Shown here piece after piece: positions 15,921 through 23,672 of a stretch of 64,000 bases of DNA. The number at the start of each line of letters is the position of its first letter. The first letter of the stretch is position 1. Source of the DNA: Methanoculleus methanifontis (GTDB taxonomy: Archaea; Halobacteriota; Methanomicrobia; Methanomicrobiales; Methanoculleaceae); the NCBI RefSeq assembly GCF_030464365.1, contig NZ_VCYI01000002.1, positions 62,001 through 126,000 on the forward strand. Direction: 5' to 3'. The position numbers and the translations under genes were made by a program. The notes beneath the pieces were generated by a model, which was given only the letters and a program-made list of their open reading frames with translations, searched no databases and was not told where the DNA came from.

Positions 15921-16976
15921 ATGAAAGAGACGAGTACAGTCCTGAAAGCGTTCATAACCCTATCATTTATAGCACTTCTGGCGTTCACCTGCGGCTGCAC
16001 CGGGCAGGGACAGGCGACCGACAGCGGGACAACAGTGGTCACGGACATGGCGGGTCGGGAGGTCGTCGTCCCGAAAAATATCGATAGTATCGTGACGATC
16101 GGTTCCGTGCCGGTGCTGAACAGTTTCATGTTCGCCATGGGGCAGGGGGGCAAGATCGCCAATGACCTGCCGGAGTCATTCATCAAAGGAGGCAGACACA
16201 AGTACCAATACGTGTTCGAGCCCAATTTAAAGAACAAATTAACGATCCAGACCACGACCGGGGACTTCAATCTCGAGGAACTCATGAAGATCAACCCGGA
16301 CGTTGCATTTACCATGAGCATGCCCTCGGTCGATAAACTCGAGAAGAACGGTATCCCAGTCGTTTATCTCTCCTGGACGGATGCTGAGGACGTGAAAGAC
16401 CTGCTGCTGCTGCTCGGGGAGGTCTTCGGTGAGCAGGAGAAGGCCGGGAGGTACGTCAGGTACTTCGACGAGGCCACCGCCCGCCCGGGTAAGGCGGTCG
16501 CATCCTTGCCGGACGACCAGCGGCCAAGGGTGTTGTGTTGTTCATACAAGGGCATGTCTGTGGGCCACAAGATAGCCGAGTGGTATATCGAGAAAGCGGG
16601 TGGGATAGCTGTCGCTAAGGAGGCCCATGTTGCGGAGAGCCTGCAGTTTGATCTGGAGCAGTTACTTGCCTGGGATCCCGACGTGCTCATTCTTAGCAGC
16701 CATGATGAGATCCCCCTGGTTTACAACGATACACGGCTCAGCGGCGTAAGTGCAGTAAAGAACGGGAAGGTGTATGCGACGCCCGCGGGAGCGCATTACT
16801 GGATCCAGCGTACAAGCGAGACGCCGCTGATGGTGCTCTGGGTAGCGAAGACAATCTACCCCGAACAGTTCAAGGACTTCGATATGGAGGCAGAGGTCAT
16901 AGCCTTCTACAAAGAGTTCTACAACTGCGACATAACACGGGAGCAGGCAGCGGAGATACTCAGCGGAACGGCATAA
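15921..16976 (+). CDS. Iron-complex/corrinoid-type substrate-binding protein 3
   Basis: 351 residues. The ATG at 15921 is chosen because GGGGGTG lies 6 bases before it. The signal sequence ends in a lipobox (TCGC), so it is a membrane-anchored lipoprotein. TroA-type features: TDMAGREVVVP, KINPDVAFTMS, LEQLLAWDPDVLILSS, and HYWIQRTSETPLMVLW. It has a vicinal Cys pair in RVLCCSYKGMSVGHK, in a different place from that of binding protein 2. It stands alone on its own transcript, and a decayed copy of its 5' end lies just downstream. Confidence 0.87.
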   Translation: MKETSTVLKAFITLSFIALLAFTCGCTGQGQATDSGTTVVTDMAGREVVVPKNIDSIVTIGSVPVLNSFMFAMGQGGKIANDLPESFIKGGRHKYQYVFEPNLKNKLTIQTTTGDFNLEELMKINPDVAFTMSMPSVDKLEKNGIPVVYLSWTDAEDVKDLLLLLGEVFGEQEKAGRYVRYFDEATARPGKAVASLPDDQRPRVLCCSYKGMSVGHKIAEWYIEKAGGIAVAKEAHVAESLQFDLEQLLAWDPDVLILSSHDEIPLVYNDTRLSGVSAVKNGKVYATPAGAHYWIQRTSETPLMVLWVAKTIYPEQFKDFDMEAEVIAFYKEFYNCDITREQAAEILSGTA

Positions 16977-17028
16977 GCACCGCCGAATGTTCCGTGCCTC
17001 TAAATTCGCATAGAGGGAGTTGTTGCGG

Positions 17029-17070
17029 GTGAAAGAAAAACTACGGTCTGAAAAGCGCTCATAACGATAT
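17029..17070 (+). pseudogene. Relic of the 5' end of a substrate-binding protein gene
   Basis: The bases from GTGAAAGAAAAACT to CACTCATAAT align with the first 50 bases of binding protein 3 (from 15921), roughly two thirds identical by eye, including the shared CATAAC and TATCA stretches. The frame is broken within a dozen codons, and the similarity stops where the 59-base repeat begins. This is best explained as a truncated, decayed paralogue. Confidence 0.5.
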
Positions 17071-17071
17071 C

Positions 17072-17130
17072 ACTCATAATACCGTGTTGCACAATCTCCA
17101 AGGATTTCCTCGCGGGTCTTCCTGCGGTGG
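17072..17130. repeat. Copy 2 of a decayed 59-base repeat
   Basis: Same orientation as 11392-11450, beginning CCGTGTTGCACAAT and containing GTCTTCCTGCGGTGG. On the minus strand it reads HRRKTREEILGDCATR before the frame is lost. It abuts the relic of the binding-protein gene, which suggests past recombination at this element. Confidence 0.5.
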
Positions 17131-17323
17131 CTTTGCTCGGGGTAAGGCCGTTCCCAACGTTCTTTCTTGGGCATGAAGGCCCGGAATGGACGACCGTCGT
17201 CATCACGTTTGCGGTTGGGCAACCTGAATATGCGACACGGCAGGCAGATCCCGTTTTTCAGCTGCAATCGAGGGCCGGAAGTCGTGGTCGTTCTGCTCTC
17301 TTCTGGATCAGAGGAGGGCCCCC

Positions 17324-18013
17324 TCACCCCTCCGGGCCGTAGCACCGCCGGAGGATCACCGGGGTGCTCCGTGGCGCCCCGGTGACCGTATCCGCAAAGA
17401 GCACTGGAGCGGCGATGCGATCCCCCGGAACCGGCGCCGCCGTGATCGGGGAGAACGTCTGTGCTTCGCGCCACTCCCAGACGGCGTCCATCACGGCGTC
17501 CGCCGTCGCCATGGCGCTCGCGGTCCCGACGTCCACCACGACAGGGTTCGTGATATTCCACCGTTCGACGACCGTGTCGAGGAGCCTGCGCCGGACCGTC
17601 CAGACCATCGGGGGGTGCGGGTGCGCGGTCAATCGGTCGAGCTGCTCCGCCCAGACCGCACCCTGGAGCTCGAACCTCCCGACTTCGTCGATGACCACAA
17701 GGTCGGTCTCCCGCGGATCCGGCGGCGCGAGCGCCCGGCGGCCGAACACGAGCCCCTCGGGGCGGAAGTAGAACCGGCCGTGGGCCTCGCACCGCGGGTC
17801 GGGGTCGATCGAACAGAGTTCCTCGTGCTCGCCGGTGGCGAGGTCGACCAGGGTGAACCCCGACCTCCGCCCGTCCCGCACGTGTCCGGGGGCGATGACC
17901 CCGCGGACCCGGACGTTCAGCCCGACGATGAGCCCGAGAACCAGGTGCAGGAACGTCGTCTTGCACTGGCCCTGCCCGCCGGTGATGATGAAGACCGGTG
18001 CCCGGTGGTTCAT
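17324..18013 (-). CDS. THEP1-like P-loop nucleoside triphosphatase
   Basis: 229 residues from the ATG at 18013, with GGAGGGGT about 8 bases before it. The fold is that of the THEP1/NTPase_1 family: a P-loop at residues 9-17, then GVIAPGHVRDGRRSGF, the Walker B VVIDEVGRFEL, and WTVRRRL. The P-loop reads GGQGQCKTT, with Cys where the last Gly of GxxxxGKT is expected, which may alter or abolish hydrolysis. It is divergent from the DUF5714 gene. Family members are found in anaerobes beside molybdenum or iron transport genes; its role here is unknown. Confidence 0.75.
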   Translation of the reverse strand: MNHRAPVFIITGGQGQCKTTFLHLVLGLIVGLNVRVRGVIAPGHVRDGRRSGFTLVDLATGEHEELCSIDPDPRCEAHGRFYFRPEGLVFGRRALAPPDPRETDLVVIDEVGRFELQGAVWAEQLDRLTAHPHPPMVWTVRRRLLDTVVERWNITNPVVVDVGTASAMATADAVMDAVWEWREAQTFSPITAAPVPGDRIAAPVLFADTVTGAPRSTPVILRRCYGPEG

Positions 18014-18147
18014 CCGTGGACCCCTCCGCTGCCGGAGACCGGATGAGGGGCTACCGGTCTGTCCCGGTCTCCTCCGGGGAGGGAAACCCTGGAGACGTTC
18101 ACTCGGGAGTACATGGGTATACATTGCGACCTCGGGTATAAAACACT

Positions 18148-18168
18148 TTTACTAATTTGATTTGTTAA
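18148..18168. promoter_or_regulatory. AT-rich divergent promoter with TTTAC/GTTAA half-sites
   Basis: The bases from 18135 to 18180 are AT-rich between the NTPase gene (minus) and the DUF5714 gene (plus). TTTAC (18148) and GTTAA (18164) are spaced by 11 bases, similar to half-sites before the binding proteins. A shared regulator is possible. Confidence 0.3.
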
Positions 18169-18240
18169 TATCGAAACATTTACCGTGTGGCTACCGCGGG
18201 GCCCGCAACCCTTATGCGAGGTCCGGTGCCTGGGGTGCCC

Positions 18241-18882
18241 ATGAACCAGGAGAGGGCCTGTTCAGCCTGCAGGAAGAACCTCGTCCCGCGTGAGAGGGAA
18301 CCGGAGCCGGCGCCGCTGGGAGAGGAGACGCTCTCGAACCTCGACCTGATCGAGCGGGTCTGCCTGACGACGACCGAGACCGATCCGCTCGCCCTCGCCT
18401 GCACGATCATGCGGCACCCACAGATCAGCCTCCACGGCCCGGAGTACCACTTCCTGGTGCCGGCCGTCCTGCTTGTGGCGTACTACAACCACCGCGGGAG
18501 CCCGGAGAAGAAGGAACCGGCGCTCCGGCAGGCGAGAAAACGGGCCGAGGCCGTCCAGCCGGCCTTCTGCGGCACGCACGGGACCTGCGGTGCGGCGATC
18601 GGCACCGGGATCTTCATGAGCCTCATTACGCACTCCGGCCCGCTGAAGAAGGAGGGGTGGTCGCTCTCCAACCAGATGACGGCGCGGAGCCTCACGGCGA
18701 TCGCCGTGAGCGGCGGGCCGCGCTGCTGCAAACGCGATTCGTGGATCGCGATCGGCGAGGCGGTGAAGTTTCTCGCCGAGAAGTGCGATATCCGTCTACC
18801 GGTGACGGAGCATATCGCGTGCGAGTACGCGACCGTGAACCTTGAGTGCACGGGATGCGAGTGCCCGTTTTACCCCCGCTGA
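18241..18882 (+). CDS. DUF5714 Cys-rich protein
   Basis: 213 residues from the ATG at 18241, preceded by GGGGTG; the frame is open from 18187, but the extra residues look like leader. The protein has a CSAC pair at the start, then FCGTHGTCGAAIGTGIF, GGPRCCKRDSW and CTGCECPFYP at the end, the Cys pattern of the DUF5714 family known from methanogens and other anaerobes. The Cys sets suggest a metal or Fe-S site. It sits just outside the importer locus and may belong to it. Function not established. Confidence 0.75.
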   Translation: MNQERACSACRKNLVPREREPEPAPLGEETLSNLDLIERVCLTTTETDPLALACTIMRHPQISLHGPEYHFLVPAVLLVAYYNHRGSPEKKEPALRQARKRAEAVQPAFCGTHGTCGAAIGTGIFMSLITHSGPLKKEGWSLSNQMTARSLTAIAVSGGPRCCKRDSWIAIGEAVKFLAEKCDIRLPVTEHIACEYATVNLECTGCECPFYPR

Positions 18883-18951
18883 GGAGTCCGGCCCGCGCCC
18901 TCCATCAGTATAAGTAGAAAAACGGGACAATACCATACGGAGTTAATGATT

Positions 18952-19437
18952 ATGGCAGAGAAGAACGTCGTGCTCCACACGACCATGGGAGACATCACGA
19001 TCCGCCTCTACGACGACATGCCGGTGACCGCGGGGAACTTTGAGAAACTCGCAAAGTCCGGGTTCTACGACGGCACGATCTTTCATAGGGTGATCGCGAA
19101 CTTCATGATCCAGGGCGGCGATCCCACCGGCACCGGGACGGGAGGACCGGGCTACACCATCACCGACGAGTTCGTGAAGGGCCACTCGAACAAGCGGGGA
19201 ACGATCGCTATGGCGAACACCGGACGCCCGAACTCCGGCGGCAGCCAGTTCTTCATCAACCTGGTGGACAACACCTACCTCGACTGGGACAACCCGCAGA
19301 CGCCGAGTGCCCACCCGGTCTTCGGCGAGGTGGTGGAGGGGCTCGACATCGTCGACAAGATCGGGAAGGTGAAGACGGGCTCCGCCGATAAGCCGAAGGT
19401 CCCCGTCCGGATCGAGAAGGCGGAAGTTCTGGAGTGA
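18952..19437 (+). CDS. Peptidyl-prolyl cis-trans isomerase (cyclophilin type)
   Basis: 161 residues; ATG at 18952 preferred over 18946 because of the spacing to GGAG. Cyclophilin core motifs are all present: FHRVIANFMIQGGDP, the RGTIAMANTGRPNSGGSQFFINL block with the catalytic Arg/Phe/Gln set, and HPVFGEVVEG. It catalyses proline isomerisation in the cytoplasm and helps protein folding. There is no signal peptide. The RNase III-like gene overlaps its stop (TGATG). Confidence 0.95.
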   Translation: MAEKNVVLHTTMGDITIRLYDDMPVTAGNFEKLAKSGFYDGTIFHRVIANFMIQGGDPTGTGTGGPGYTITDEFVKGHSNKRGTIAMANTGRPNSGGSQFFINLVDNTYLDWDNPQTPSAHPVFGEVVEGLDIVDKIGKVKTGSADKPKVPVRIEKAEVLE

Positions 19438-19907
19438 TGAACCGTAACGAGACCGGTCACCGTGACCCGGGCGTGATCGAGGAGCGGATCGGCTATACCT
19501 TCAAGGATCGCTCGCTTCTCGAGCGGGCGCTCACCCGCCTTGCCTACACCCTGGAGGCGGGCTCCCCCCCCGATGCCCACATGGACGCCCTCGCCACCCT
19601 CGGCGATGCGGTCATCAACGTGGCCGTCGTGGAGGCGGTGATCGCGGAGGGAGCGCACGAAAAGGGCGCGATCAGCAACCGCAAAATGAACCTGGTGAAC
19701 ATGACCCGGCTCAGGGGGCTCGCCGAAGACCTCGTTCTCGCCGACTACGTCCGGTGGGGGAAGGGCGAGGCCGCCCAGAGGGTCTGGACCTCCGGCCGGG
19801 TTCTCGCCGAGTGCCTGGAGGCGCTCGTCGGCGCCGTCTACCTGGACGGCGGGATGGAGGCGGCCGCGGGCGTGCTCCGGCGGCTCGGGCTTACGGAGAG
19901 CGTGTAA
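19437..19907 (+). CDS. RNase III-domain protein without dsRNA-binding domain
   Basis: 156 residues; ATG overlaps the cyclophilin stop. The sequence follows an RNase III catalytic domain: IGYTFKDRSLLERALT at the start, LATLGDAVINVAV in place of the signature ERLEFLGDAVL, and LAECLEALVGAVYLDGG near the end. Of the usual acidic metal ligands, the signature Asp and the late Glu pair remain, but the two signature Glu residues are replaced. No dsRNA-binding domain follows. It may cleave a restricted substrate or be inactive, as in some mini-RNase III proteins. The pairing with cyclophilin is only positional. Confidence 0.75.
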   Translation: MNRNETGHRDPGVIEERIGYTFKDRSLLERALTRLAYTLEAGSPPDAHMDALATLGDAVINVAVVEAVIAEGAHEKGAISNRKMNLVNMTRLRGLAEDLVLADYVRWGKGEAAQRVWTSGRVLAECLEALVGAVYLDGGMEAAAGVLRRLGLTESV

Positions 19908-19975
19908 CCGTTCTCTCCGTCGAATGCTTCACACAACCCCCGGGGAAACCCGTTCGTCAATAGAATGGCAGTAGC

Positions 19976-20055
19976 CTCACGCGAAGTGCGCGAAGCCGCG
20001 AAGGGGAGTTGCTCTCGGATAACCGTTCTTCGCGTCCTTCGCGGCTTCGCGTGAG
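19976..20055. repeat. REP-like palindromic element, copy 1
   Basis: CTCACGCGAAG at one end and its complement CTTCGCGTGAG at the other, with inner GCCGCGAAG/CTTCGCGGC arms, form a long hairpin about 80 bases in total. The same palindrome occurs at 27273-27341. It sits between the convergent RNase III and OFA genes, where it could also end transcription from both sides. Confidence 0.65.
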
Positions 20056-20111
20056 TCAATGATTTAGGATAATTTGAAGGAACTCATCCTTAGCTGAGCG
20101 ATTCCTCTAAG

Positions 20112-21413
20112 TCAATTACCCTGTTCTTCCACCGCCGATCCCGGCAGGGGCTCTCTCGCCGGAGCCGCGGCCGGTGGCCGCATCAGGAGCCAGGCGACGG
20201 CGAACCCCACCGCCGCGAGGGGCGCGACCCACGGGAAGACGCCGAGGTAGGTCCCGGTCGCCGTCCGGATGAATCCCGCGAGCTGCGGCCCGGCGATGGC
20301 GCCTGCGCCGTAGGCGAGGAAGACGACCCCGTAACACCGCGGGTAGTCGCACGTCCCGAAGTAGGACGCCGTCGCCGTCGGCGCGATGGCGAGCCAGCCC
20401 CCGAGGCAGCCCCAGAGGACGGCGAACGCGACGATGTAGGCGGGCACCCCGGGTGCGACCCACATCAGGACGGATGCTCCCGCAATCAGCGCAAACGTCA
20501 GCATCGCCGTCTTCCGTGCCGATATCCGGTCGGCAAGTCCGCCGAACGCCGGCCGGCCCAGCCCGTTGAAGACGGCGAAAAACCCGACGAGGAGCGTCGC
20601 GAGCCCCGCGTCGACCCCGGCGAGCTCGGTCCCGACCGGTTTTGCGATCGAGATCGCCATCAGCCCCGCGAGGCAGCCGACGAAGTAGCAGGCGAAGAGG
20701 CCGTAGAACGTCCCCGTCCGGAGCATCCCTCTCCGGTCGCACTCGCAGACCGGCGCCGTTCCGACCCCGGGCGCGGGCGCCGACCATCCCGCCGGCCGCC
20801 ACCCCTCCGGCGGGAACCGGAGCGGCAGGGCCGAGAGGACCAGCACGGCGATCAGCGCGGCGCCGAAGATCCGGAACGTCGCCATCACCCCGTAGGCGGC
20901 GATCAGGGCACCTGCCGCGTTCGCGGTGACGAAGGCCGAGAACCCGAACCCGAGCAGGGCGAGCCCGACGGCAAGCCCCCGCCGGTCCGGGAACCACCGG
21001 GCCGCGACAGCGACCGGCGCCCCGTAGGCGATCCCGACCCCGAGGCCGCCGATCATGCCGTAGACGACGTAGAGGGCCTCGACCGACGTCGCCGTCGAGG
21101 CGAGGAGCCACCCGAGGCCGGTGAGGAGCCCGCCGACGACCGTCACCCTCCTTGGGCCGTAGCGCTCGATGTACTTCCCGGCGAGCGGCATCGCGATCGC
21201 GAAGAAGGCGAGGAAGACCGAGAACGGGAGGAGGACCTCCGCCGCCGTCACCTCCCGGCCGAGCGTCGCGGTGAAGTGCGCCGCGAGCGGCGCGACGAAG
21301 ACGCTCCAGGAGTAGATGCTCCCGAGACAGAGGTTGACGACGAGCCCGAGGGCGACAAGCCCCCATCGCCCCTTCTCTGCGGGCAGCCCGAAGATCGCCG
21401 GTGTCTCCGTCAT
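20112..21413 (-). CDS. OFA-family major facilitator (oxalate/formate antiporter-like)
   Basis: 433 residues with about twelve membrane spans in two halves split by a loop near residue 220 (CECDRRGMLRTG). The N-terminal half has GSIYSWSVF typical of OFA transporters, the second half has FAVFNGLGRPAFGGLADRIS with the MFS DRxS-type motif. It is encoded 6 bases downstream of acetyl-CoA synthetase on the same strand, so it probably moves a monocarboxylate such as acetate or formate. That assignment rests on the neighbour. Confidence 0.85.
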   Translation of the reverse strand: MTETPAIFGLPAEKGRWGLVALGLVVNLCLGSIYSWSVFVAPLAAHFTATLGREVTAAEVLLPFSVFLAFFAIAMPLAGKYIERYGPRRVTVVGGLLTGLGWLLASTATSVEALYVVYGMIGGLGVGIAYGAPVAVAARWFPDRRGLAVGLALLGFGFSAFVTANAAGALIAAYGVMATFRIFGAALIAVLVLSALPLRFPPEGWRPAGWSAPAPGVGTAPVCECDRRGMLRTGTFYGLFACYFVGCLAGLMAISIAKPVGTELAGVDAGLATLLVGFFAVFNGLGRPAFGGLADRISARKTAMLTFALIAGASVLMWVAPGVPAYIVAFAVLWGCLGGWLAIAPTATASYFGTCDYPRCYGVVFLAYGAGAIAGPQLAGFIRTATGTYLGVFPWVAPLAAVGFAVAWLLMRPPAAAPAREPLPGSAVEEQGN

Positions 21414-21419
21414 GGGTGC

Positions 21420-23309
21420 CTACTCCTCGAGCGTTGAGATGTCTCCCGGGTCCATACCGAGTTCGCGGGCTTTTAAGACCCGGCGCATGATCTTGCCGCT
21501 CCGGGTTTTGGGGAGCCGGTCCATGAACTCGAACTCGGCGGGAACCGCGACCGGGCCGAGGCTCTTTCTGACGTGCCGGGCGAGGTCGTCGGTGAGGCCG
21601 TCGCCGGAGTTCACCCCCACGCGGAGCGTGACGAACGCCTTGATGACGTTCCCTTTCAGGGGATCGGGTTTCCCGATGACCGCTGCCTCCGCCACCGCGT
21701 CGTGGGAGACGAGCGCGCTCTCGACCTCGGCCGTCCCGATGTTGTGCCCGGCGACGACGATCAGGTCGTCGGCCCGGCCGATGATCATGACATAGCCGTC
21801 CTCGTCCTTCACCGCGAGGTCGCCTGCGGTGTAGCACCCCGGGATGGTCTTCCAGTAGGTGCAGTAGCGCTCGTCGTTGCCGTGAACCGTCCGGAGCATC
21901 GCCGGCCAGGGCTCCCGGACGACCAGGAACCCGCCGGTGCCGGGCGGAACGGGTTTCCCCGTCCTGTCGACGACGTCCACGACGGCGCCCGGGATGGGTT
22001 TACCGGCAAACCCCGGCTTCATCGGTTCGCCGACCATCGTGGTGATCATGTGCATCCCGGTCTCGGTCTGCCACCAGGTGTCCACGATCGGGCACCGCCC
22101 GCCGCCGATCGCGCGGTAGTACCACTCGAACGCCTCCGGGTTGAGCGGTTCGCCGACCGAGCCGAGCACCCGGAGCGTCGAGAGGTTGTACTTCGCCGGC
22201 CACTCGTCGCCGTAGCGCATGAACATCCGGATGGCGGTCGGCGCGGTGTAGAAGATCGTCACCCCCAGATCCTGGACCAGCTGCCAGTATGCGCCCGGGT
22301 CCGGGTAATCCGGCGTTCCTTCGGCGAGGACGACGGTCGTGCCGACCTCGAGCGGGCCGTAGACGATGTAACTGTGGCCGGTGATCCACCCGGTGTCGGC
22401 GGTACACCAGTAGACATCGTTCTCCTTGACGTCGAAGACGTGGCGGGTGGTGTAGTAGGTTCCGACCGCATACCCGCCGCAGGTGTGGACGATCCCCTTC
22501 GGTGCGCCGGTCGAGCCGCTGGTATACAGGATGAAGAGCGGGTCTTCCGAATCCATCGCTTCCGCCGGGCAGTCGGGTGCGGCGCGGGCCACCAGATCGG
22601 CGTAATCGACCTCCCGGTCGGGGTCGAGTTCGACGCCCGGGGTCTCGCGCCGGAGGACGACGACCTTCTCGACGCCCGGGGTTTGGGCGAGCGCCTCGCT
22701 TGCGAGTTTGCGGAGCGGGACGGTCTTTCCCCGGCGGTAACCGACGTCCGCGGTGACGAGAACCTTCGCCTCGGCATCGTTGATTCGCATTGCGAGCGCA
22801 TCGGGCCCGAACCCGCCGAAGACCACCGAGTGGACGGCCCCGATCCGGGCGCAGGCGAGCATCGCGACGACCTGCTCGGGGACGAGCGGCATGTAGATGC
22901 AGACCCGGTCGCCCTTGTTGACCCCGAGGCTCGAAAGGCCGTTTGCAAACCGCATCACCTCGCGGTGCAGGGCCTCGTAGGAGAGGATCCGCTTCTCTCC
23001 GCTCTCCCCGTGCCAGACGATCGCCGGCTTATCCTTCCGGCCCCCGGCGACGTGGCGGTCCAGGCAGCTCGTGGTGATGTTCAGTTTCCCGTTGACGAAC
23101 CACTTCGCGTAGGGGTAGTTCCACTCCCTGACCCGGTCCCAGGGCTCGAACCAGTCGAGATCGCGGGCGATCCGGTCCCAGAACCCCTCCGGGTCGCGCA
23201 GGAACTCGCTGTAGGCCCGCGTGTAGTCCGGTGTCCAGGCGGTCGCCCTGCACCGGGGGTCGGGGTAGTAGCGCTTCTCTTCTAGTTTCACGGCGAACGA
23301 CTCAGCCAT
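21420..23309 (-). CDS. acs: Acetyl-CoA synthetase (AMP-forming)
   Basis: 629 residues, close to the usual 630-660. AMP-binding P-loop YTSGSTGAPKGIVHT, adenylate motif DTWWQTETGMH, hinge region GRADDLIVVAGHNIG and the C-terminal catalytic Lys in PKTRSGKIMRR are all intact. It converts acetate, ATP and CoA to acetyl-CoA for carbon assimilation. A hydrogenotrophic methanogen often needs acetate as carbon source, which fits the transporter gene behind it. Two palindromic sites lie upstream (23461-23502). Confidence 0.93.
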   Translation of the reverse strand: MAESFAVKLEEKRYYPDPRCRATAWTPDYTRAYSEFLRDPEGFWDRIARDLDWFEPWDRVREWNYPYAKWFVNGKLNITTSCLDRHVAGGRKDKPAIVWHGESGEKRILSYEALHREVMRFANGLSSLGVNKGDRVCIYMPLVPEQVVAMLACARIGAVHSVVFGGFGPDALAMRINDAEAKVLVTADVGYRRGKTVPLRKLASEALAQTPGVEKVVVLRRETPGVELDPDREVDYADLVARAAPDCPAEAMDSEDPLFILYTSGSTGAPKGIVHTCGGYAVGTYYTTRHVFDVKENDVYWCTADTGWITGHSYIVYGPLEVGTTVVLAEGTPDYPDPGAYWQLVQDLGVTIFYTAPTAIRMFMRYGDEWPAKYNLSTLRVLGSVGEPLNPEAFEWYYRAIGGGRCPIVDTWWQTETGMHMITTMVGEPMKPGFAGKPIPGAVVDVVDRTGKPVPPGTGGFLVVREPWPAMLRTVHGNDERYCTYWKTIPGCYTAGDLAVKDEDGYVMIIGRADDLIVVAGHNIGTAEVESALVSHDAVAEAAVIGKPDPLKGNVIKAFVTLRVGVNSGDGLTDDLARHVRKSLGPVAVPAEFEFMDRLPKTRSGKIMRRVLKARELGMDPGDISTLEE

Positions 23310-23460
23310 TTCTCCTCATTCCTGTCTTCATACTTCTTGCGGGCCTCTCCGTTCGGCCCGTAATCGTGCTACCCATGCATACCGGTCGCCGGGACGGTAC
23401 CGGCCCCCACGGGGGCGTAACCATCGCAGAACTCTTTTCTGCGTGGCCGCTCTGAATTAT

Positions 23461-23476
23461 ACATGATTAATAATGT
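23461..23476. promoter_or_regulatory. Operator-like palindrome 1 upstream of acs
   Basis: ACATGATTAATAATGT: ACAT/ATGT ends around ATTAAT with one unmatched pair. The near-identical site ACACGATTAATAATGT lies 26 bases further on. The pair lies about 150 bases upstream of the acs start. Confidence 0.45.
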
Positions 23477-23486
23477 GGGATTTTTT

Positions 23487-23502
23487 ACACGATTAATAAT
23501 GT
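23487..23502. promoter_or_regulatory. Operator-like palindrome 2 upstream of acs
   Basis: ACACGATTAATAATGT, differing from site 1 by one base in the first arm. Repetition of GATTAATAATGT at a spacing of 26 bases suggests cooperative binding of a regulator. Confidence 0.45.
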
Positions 23503-23672
23503 ATAATATGTGATAAACTTTGTGGTCTCCGGGACAATAGGGCACTCTTCCCCCGGGTGCCGTAAAAATTACCTGAAGTGTTTTCTCGTTCGCAGGCTGC
23601 TTAAAGTAGAAAACGGGGATGGTGATGAAGTCAAACGAGGAGTACGGGAACGGCAGACAAAAAAAGATGAAA

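Larger units (their letters stand above)
16977..17323. other. Gene-free stretch with relics between binding protein 3 and the NTPase gene
   Basis: About 350 bases. It contains a decayed 5' end of a fourth binding-protein gene (17029-17070) joined directly to copy 2 of the 59-base repeat (17072-17130). The rest, to 17323, shows no gene I can support. Confidence 0.5.
23310..23672. other. Intergenic region between acs and hppA
   Basis: About 360 bases. It contains the acs promoter side with two palindromic sites at 23461-23502. The rest up to the hppA stop shows no gene on either strand; a long plus-strand frame that begins here is the shadow of hppA. Confidence 0.5.

Noticed and set aside
20116-21837. 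A 573-codon minus-strand frame spanning the end of acs and the OFA gene
   Set aside because: It is shifted relative to both real genes, Arg/Gly-rich, and has no recognisable motif.
21573-23285. A 570-codon plus-strand open frame
   Set aside because: It lies opposite acetyl-CoA synthetase and has the low-complexity composition of a complement frame.
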